Part shown: piece after piece, positions 60,231 to 64,000 of the stretch
How the letters are laid out: every line of letters starts with the position of its first letter
Position numbering within the stretch: position 1 is the first letter of the stretch
Assembly: GCF_009796285.1 (NCBI RefSeq)
Contig: NZ_CP047020.1
Coordinates: 4,898,001 to 4,962,000 of the forward strand
Length of the DNA stretch: 64,000 nt
DNA from: Streptomyces broussonetiae
Lineage (GTDB): Bacteria > Actinomycetota > Actinomycetes > Streptomycetales > Streptomycetaceae
Direction of reading: 5' to 3'
Translations under genes and position numbers: made by a program
The notes under the pieces: model-generated
Databases searched by the model: none
Seen by the model: only the letters and a program-made list of their open reading frames with translations
Told to the model about the DNA's origin: nothing

Positions 60231-61568
60231 GTGCGGGGGCGAAGGCGACTGACGGTGTGGTGGTTGGCCCTGCTGCCGGGGCTCTGTGCCCTGGTCGCGC
60301 TGCCCGGCGCCACGGCCGCTGCCGCCGGCGACGCCTCGTACGCCTTCGCACCCGGCGCGCGCACGGTCGCGGGCGGGAAAGGCACCGCGGACGCCGGGCG
60401 GCTGGAGCCCGGCCGTGTCTACCGCAGCTTCCTGCCGGACAACGGCAAGCTCTCCTACCGGCTGCGGCTCACGGCCGCCGACACGGCGTACGTCCCGGTC
60501 ACCGCCGTACCCCCGGCGAACGCCCCGGTCTCCGCCACCGACGGCATCAGCGTCTCCGTGCGCAACGCGAGCGGCACGCTCTGCTCCATCGCCTCGGCCC
60601 GCTTCGGCGCCGGCCTCAGCCCGCGCCCGGTCACCGCGCTGGCGCAGCGCGAGACCGGCCGGACGCTGTGCCAGGGCGGCGGGACCTACTACGTGCAGGT
60701 CCAGCGCATCGAGACCGGGAGTTCCGGCGCATCGGCCCCGGCCCGGCGCTGGGACCTGGAGATCGCGCCGGTCACGGAACCGCGCCCGGCGCACGCAGGC
60801 ACCGGCGCCGCACCGCAGACCTGGGACTCCGCCACGCCAGAGCCGGTCACCGGGGCACCCGAGGACCGGCCGGGCGGCGCGGGCTTCGCCTCGGCCCGCC
60901 CGCTGGGCCAGGGGGTGTGGCGCACCGAACTGGTGCCGGGCGAGACGCGGTTCTACAAGGTGCCCCTCGACTGGGGGCGGCAACTGCACGCCTCCGCCGA
61001 ACTGGGCGGCGCCCAGGGGCACGCCTTGGTGGGCGGTGCGTTGAACCTCTCCCTCTACAACCCCGTCCGCGGCTACGTCGAGGACGTCGCCCCCGGCTAC
61101 ACCGGCACCCCCAAGTCCGCGGTGCTCGCCCCGGTCCCGCCGGTGGAGTACGCCAACCGCTACGCCGTCCCTGCCGCGGTGACCTCCGTCCGTTTCGCCG
61201 GTGACTACTACCTGGTCCTGCACCTCAGCGACCAGCTGGCCGGCCCGTTCGGGCGGGGGCCGTTCGGTGTGACCCTGCGGGTCCGGGTGGCCGGGCAGGC
61301 ACACGCGGGGCCGCAGTACGCCGGCCGGCCCGTGCCGGGGGACGTCTTCACGGTCACGGCCGAGGACCGGGCGGCGGTGCTCACCGGCAGCGGCAGCGGC
61401 GGTGGGGGCGAGGGCGGCGCCGGGAGCGGGGGCGACCTCGTGATGAAGCTGGTCGCGGCCGGCGGGATCGGCCTGGGCACGCTCCTGCTGCTGGTGCTCG
61501 GCGGGTGGACGGTGGCGGCCCGGCGGTCTCAGACCACCCGGGTCAGCGCCCAGAAGCCCACCGCGTAA
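60231..61568 (+). CDS. secreted type I membrane protein of unknown function
   Basis: A 445-residue protein with a signal sequence (RRRLTVWWLALLPGLCALVALPG, cleavage near AAAAG), a long extracellular beta-rich part, a Gly/Ser linker and one C-terminal membrane helix (KLVAAGGIGLGTLLLLVLGGWTV, about 411-434) with a short basic tail. A repeated layout (RPLGQGVWRTELVPGETRFYKVPLDWG) suggests pre-peptidase-like beta domains. GTG at 60231 follows GGGGAGG; the frame is open back into the minisatellite, which I do not accept as coding. It overlaps the convergent kinase gene by 40 bases. Confidence 0.8.
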   Translation: MRGRRRLTVWWLALLPGLCALVALPGATAAAAGDASYAFAPGARTVAGGKGTADAGRLEPGRVYRSFLPDNGKLSYRLRLTAADTAYVPVTAVPPANAPVSATDGISVSVRNASGTLCSIASARFGAGLSPRPVTALAQRETGRTLCQGGGTYYVQVQRIETGSSGASAPARRWDLEIAPVTEPRPAHAGTGAAPQTWDSATPEPVTGAPEDRPGGAGFASARPLGQGVWRTELVPGETRFYKVPLDWGRQLHASAELGGAQGHALVGGALNLSLYNPVRGYVEDVAPGYTGTPKSAVLAPVPPVEYANRYAVPAAVTSVRFAGDYYLVLHLSDQLAGPFGRGPFGVTLRVRVAGQAHAGPQYAGRPVPGDVFTVTAEDRAAVLTGSGSGGGGEGGAGSGGDLVMKLVAAGGIGLGTLLLLVLGGWTVAARRSQTTRVSAQKPTA

Positions 61569-62992
61569 CAGGCCAGTGCGAGCAGCAGGATCGGTACCAC
61601 TGCCTTGGCCGGCGGGCCGGGCCGCCCCCGGCGGGCCCGGCGCCCGCGCCGACCGTGCCCGGGGGGCCTCGCCCGGGCCGTCGGAGGGGCCATCGGCCTT
61701 GGAAACGACGGGAGTTGCGGGTCCCGGGCGGTGTACGAAGCGGTGAGGGACGGGTCGGTGGCCGCCAGATCGGCAGCCGACAGCTCTGCGGACCAGGCGG
61801 CAGGGGCAGAAGGAGCGGGGGACTGCGGCAGTGGCGGCGCGTCCGGCGGCGCAGGAGACGGAGAAGGCACCGAATCCGCCGTGCCGTGGGGGGAGTTGCG
61901 GGGACAGCCGTGAGGGGTGTCGTGGGGGAGGGTGTACGGCTCGGGAGCCGGGGTCGGAAGCGCCTGGGGCGGCGGCAGCCGGAAGCTTCCGGTGTCCGAC
62001 AGGGAGCCGGTGCCGGTCGGTTCCGCGCCACCGTTACGGCCGGAAGCGGCGTCCGCGTCCGGGTCCGAATCCCCCCTCGGGATCAGCTCCCTGGCCACTC
62101 CGGGAGCCGGTTTGAGGGGGCCGGCGGGGCCGAACCCGGGGGGAAGCGGGCCGAGTTGGTCGAAGATCTCGATCAGCTCGTCGTCGAGGTCGGGTTCCGG
62201 CAGGAGTTCCGCCGCACCGGCGAGGGCCTTGCGCGCGCCTGTGGCCGTGCGGAAACGGGCGGCCGGGTCGGGCTGGAGCAGGCCGGCCACGACCTGCCAG
62301 AGCGGTTCGGGGATGCCCTTGGGCGCGGGGGGCGTACCGTGCTCGGCGAAGTACTGCACGAGTGCCTTGGCGTCGGGTTTCGCGCCTTCGAGGAGATACA
62401 GGGCGACCAGGCCGACGGCGAACAGGTCGGCCGGGAAGTCGGGTTCGGCGCCGAGCAGCTGCTCGGGGGCGAGGTAACCGGGCGTGCCCACCACGAGGTT
62501 GGTCTCCGTCAGGCGGGGTTCGCCGAGCCGCATGGCGATGCCGAAGTCGGACAGCCGCAGCCGGGGTCGGCCGGTTCCGGTGGCTTCGAGGAGGAGGTTG
62601 GCGGGCTTGACGTCCCGGTGCACTACTCCTTCCCGGTGGACGGCGGCGAGCCCGGACAGGAGCTGGTCGAGCAGGGCGCACACATACGCCGGCGGCAGGG
62701 GACCGTAGTCGCCGACCAGATGGACCAGCGAGCCGCCGGCGACCAGGTCCATGGTGAACAGCACCTTGTCGTCGTCGGCGGCCCAGCTGGCCGGGGCGAG
62801 GACGTGAGGGTGGTCGATCCGCAGGGCCTGCTCGCGCACGAAGCGCAGCAGGGAGTGGGCGTCGCGCTGCTGGAGCACCTTGGCGGCCACATAACGCCGT
62901 CGGCGGTGGTCCCAGGCGCGCCATACGGCGCCCACACCACCACGTCCGATCGGGTCGGCCAGCTCGTACCGGCCGGCGAAGACCTCACCCAT
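61529..62992 (-). CDS. membrane-anchored serine/threonine protein kinase
   Basis: A 487-residue PknB-type kinase. The kinase domain (about 9-265) has the glycine loop IGRGGVGAVW, Lys38 in VAAKVL, the catalytic HRDVKPAN (Asp127), DFG (Asp149) and VGTPGYLAPE, so it should be active. A Pro/Gly/Ser-rich juxtamembrane region (about 290-455) leads to one C-terminal helix (AVVPILLLALACYAVGFWAL) with almost no extracellular part, so it lacks a PASTA sensor. Its stop is inside the 3-prime end of the convergent surface-protein gene. Confidence 0.93.
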   Translation of the reverse strand: MGEVFAGRYELADPIGRGGVGAVWRAWDHRRRRYVAAKVLQQRDAHSLLRFVREQALRIDHPHVLAPASWAADDDKVLFTMDLVAGGSLVHLVGDYGPLPPAYVCALLDQLLSGLAAVHREGVVHRDVKPANLLLEATGTGRPRLRLSDFGIAMRLGEPRLTETNLVVGTPGYLAPEQLLGAEPDFPADLFAVGLVALYLLEGAKPDAKALVQYFAEHGTPPAPKGIPEPLWQVVAGLLQPDPAARFRTATGARKALAGAAELLPEPDLDDELIEIFDQLGPLPPGFGPAGPLKPAPGVARELIPRGDSDPDADAASGRNGGAEPTGTGSLSDTGSFRLPPPQALPTPAPEPYTLPHDTPHGCPRNSPHGTADSVPSPSPAPPDAPPLPQSPAPSAPAAWSAELSAADLAATDPSLTASYTARDPQLPSFPRPMAPPTARARPPGHGRRGRRARRGRPGPPAKAVVPILLLALACYAVGFWALTRVV

Positions 62993-63092
62993 GGCAGCCC
63001 GTAGCTCCTCCCCCTCGCCCCGCGCGTCCCCCTGACCGCTAAGCCCCCACTACCCCCACCACTGGTCTTACTACCCCCCGGTTTCCGACGGG

Positions 63093-63641
63093 TCAGTTCT
63101 GGTGGGACTGGTAGTGGGCGACCGCGTCGGAGGTGCGGCCGGCGCCGTAGACGCGGAGGAACTCGGCCAGTTCGGGGTGGGTCGGGGCGAGGCTGTCCGC
63201 GGCGTCGATGATGTCGCCTGCCGCGGCCACCGAGCGCAGCAGCGACTGGATCTCGCGGACCACGCGCTTGACGGTCGGCGCGCCGGAACCGCTCGTGGTC
63301 TGGGTGGTGTTGCTGAGCACGGATCCCCCCTGCGACTTCTTGATCTCTTCCATGCGCTCGGTCGCCTCGGCGGCGCTGACGCTGCCGTCCGCCACCTGGG
63401 CCGCCAGGTCCTGCAGCAGCTGCACCCGCTGGACCACGGCGGGATTGCCGATCTTGGCCCGCTGACCGCTCATCAGCTGCGAGAGCATCGGAGCGGACAG
63501 CCCGAGGACCGCCGCGAGACGGGCCTGATTGAGGCCGAGATCCTCGATGAGCTTACGGAAGAGCGCCCCCAACGGCTCCCCGTACCAGTTCCGCTGCAGC
63601 TCCCGCGCTCTGGCGGTGGCTTCCTGCTGTGCGGCGTCCAT
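63093..63641 (-). CDS. helix-turn-helix DNA-binding protein
   Basis: A 182-residue protein with an XRE-like HTH at about 25-60 (LIEDLGLNQARLAAVLGLSAPMLSQLMSGQR). A helical middle part (QLLQDLAAQVADGSVSAAEATERMEEI) and a C-terminal helical domain (about 125-180) follow. It sits next to the kinase in Streptomyces gyrase-region synteny. About 100 bases separate it from the kinase gene, with the same direction, so an operon is possible. Target genes unknown. Confidence 0.85.
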   Translation of the reverse strand: MDAAQQEATARARELQRNWYGEPLGALFRKLIEDLGLNQARLAAVLGLSAPMLSQLMSGQRAKIGNPAVVQRVQLLQDLAAQVADGSVSAAEATERMEEIKKSQGGSVLSNTTQTTSGSGAPTVKRVVREIQSLLRSVAAAGDIIDAADSLAPTHPELAEFLRVYGAGRTSDAVAHYQSHQN

Positions 63642-63823
63642 TGCGTCTCCCCATCGCTTCCCCAGAAAACCGCGGTTCGCTGTAGCGAACCACGCCGAGC
63701 ATCTTACGGAGAGTGGTCATCCGCGGGGACCCCCAATCTTTTTGCGGAATACCGGGGGTGACCCGGTACTCTGGTCTGCGGTGCCTGCCGGAACATGATT
63801 TCTCCGGCCGGTCACTCCTTTCC

Positions 63824-63896
63824 GGGGCCTTAGCTCAGTTGGTAGAGCGCCGTCTTTGCATGGCGGATGTCAGGGGTTCGACTCCCCTAGGCTCCA
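63824..63896 (+). tRNA. tRNA-Ala (anticodon TGC)
   Basis: A 73-base cloverleaf. Acceptor GGGGCCT (63824-63830) pairs with AGGCTCC (63889-63895), the anticodon loop is TTTGCAT and the T arm is AGGGGTTCGACTCCCCT. CCA is not encoded (the gene is followed by CTTG), so it depends on the Cca enzyme. Confidence 0.97.
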
Positions 63897-63904
63897 CTTG
63901 TCAG

Positions 63905-63946
63905 ACGCCCCCTGAACTGCGGAAACGCGGGTTCAGGGGGCGTTTT
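63905..63946 (+). terminator. tRNA-Ala terminator
   Basis: A perfect 13-bp stem (63905-63917 with 63931-63943) followed by TTT. Confidence 0.9.
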
Positions 63947-64000
63947 CCGTGGCGGACGGCCGTTGCCCCACCGCCCAGAGGAATGCCCTCCCACCTGCGC

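Noticed and set aside
59343..61304. 653-codon minus-strand frame rich in His-Arg-Pro-Thr repeats over the minisatellite
   Set aside because: The repeat unit is 31 bases, so it rotates through all frames; the frame also runs antisense through the DLW-39 and surface-protein genes. A repeat-protein call is not justified.

Overview
The window is the chromosomal origin region of a Streptomyces or very close relative. The evidence is the very GC-rich codon use, the order rpmH-dnaA-oriC-dnaN-gnd-recF-DUF721-gyrB-gyrA, the rnpA-yidD-yidC-jag-rsmG-parA-parB arm, eight exact copies of the actinobacterial parS site GTTTCACGTGAAAC, and a long disordered linker in DnaA.

Left part (1-25 kb): a ribosomal/SSB operon (rpsF-ssb-rpsR-rplI) on the minus strand; cell-envelope genes (FemX-type peptidyltransferase, alanine-racemase-fold protein, GT87 mannosyltransferase-like protein, class A PBP); a PadR regulator with inositol-1-phosphate synthase; an MFS transporter; an LppU/SCO3897-type lipid-anchored or membrane protein; the CCA-adding enzyme; then a plus-strand run of DUF6049 protein, MurJ flippase, an integral-membrane pseudokinase, ECF sigma factor SigM, its anti-sigma factor, and trxB-trxA behind a recognisable SigR promoter.

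Centre (25-45.5 kb): segregation genes parA/parB, the yidC/rnpA/rpmH arm, dnaA, oriC (about 34.77-35.40 kb, many DnaA boxes), dnaN, gnd, recF, the DUF721 (DciA-type) gene, gyrB, gyrA and the DUF3566 membrane protein, ending at tRNA-Ile(GAT). Most genes on each side of oriC that belong to translation and replication point away from the origin.

Right part (45.6-64 kb): an accessory stretch begins directly after tRNA-Ile. It holds a decayed tyrosine integrase, a GntR regulator broken by two frameshifts at simple repeats, a YdcF-like gene, a small secreted two-cysteine peptide, a complete IS481-family insertion with a 14-bp target duplication, a decayed long inverted repeat, a winged-helix regulator with a tandem operator next to a STAS protein, and a 1401-residue HTH-STAND-membrane-WD40 protein. 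After an orphan 3Fe-4S ferredoxin and a DUF6344-type gene, core synteny resumes with the tiny DLW-39 gene. A 31-bp minisatellite with a 93-bp higher-order period follows, then a surface protein, a membrane Ser/Thr kinase, an HTH protein and tRNA-Ala(TGC).

No complete CRISPR array, rRNA or prophage is visible. The strongest candidates for new biology are the STAND/WD40 locus with its neighbours, parS sites that form the axis of convergent-gene hairpins, and the split MurJ/pseudokinase/sigM module. All calls come from reading the sequence; no database search was run.
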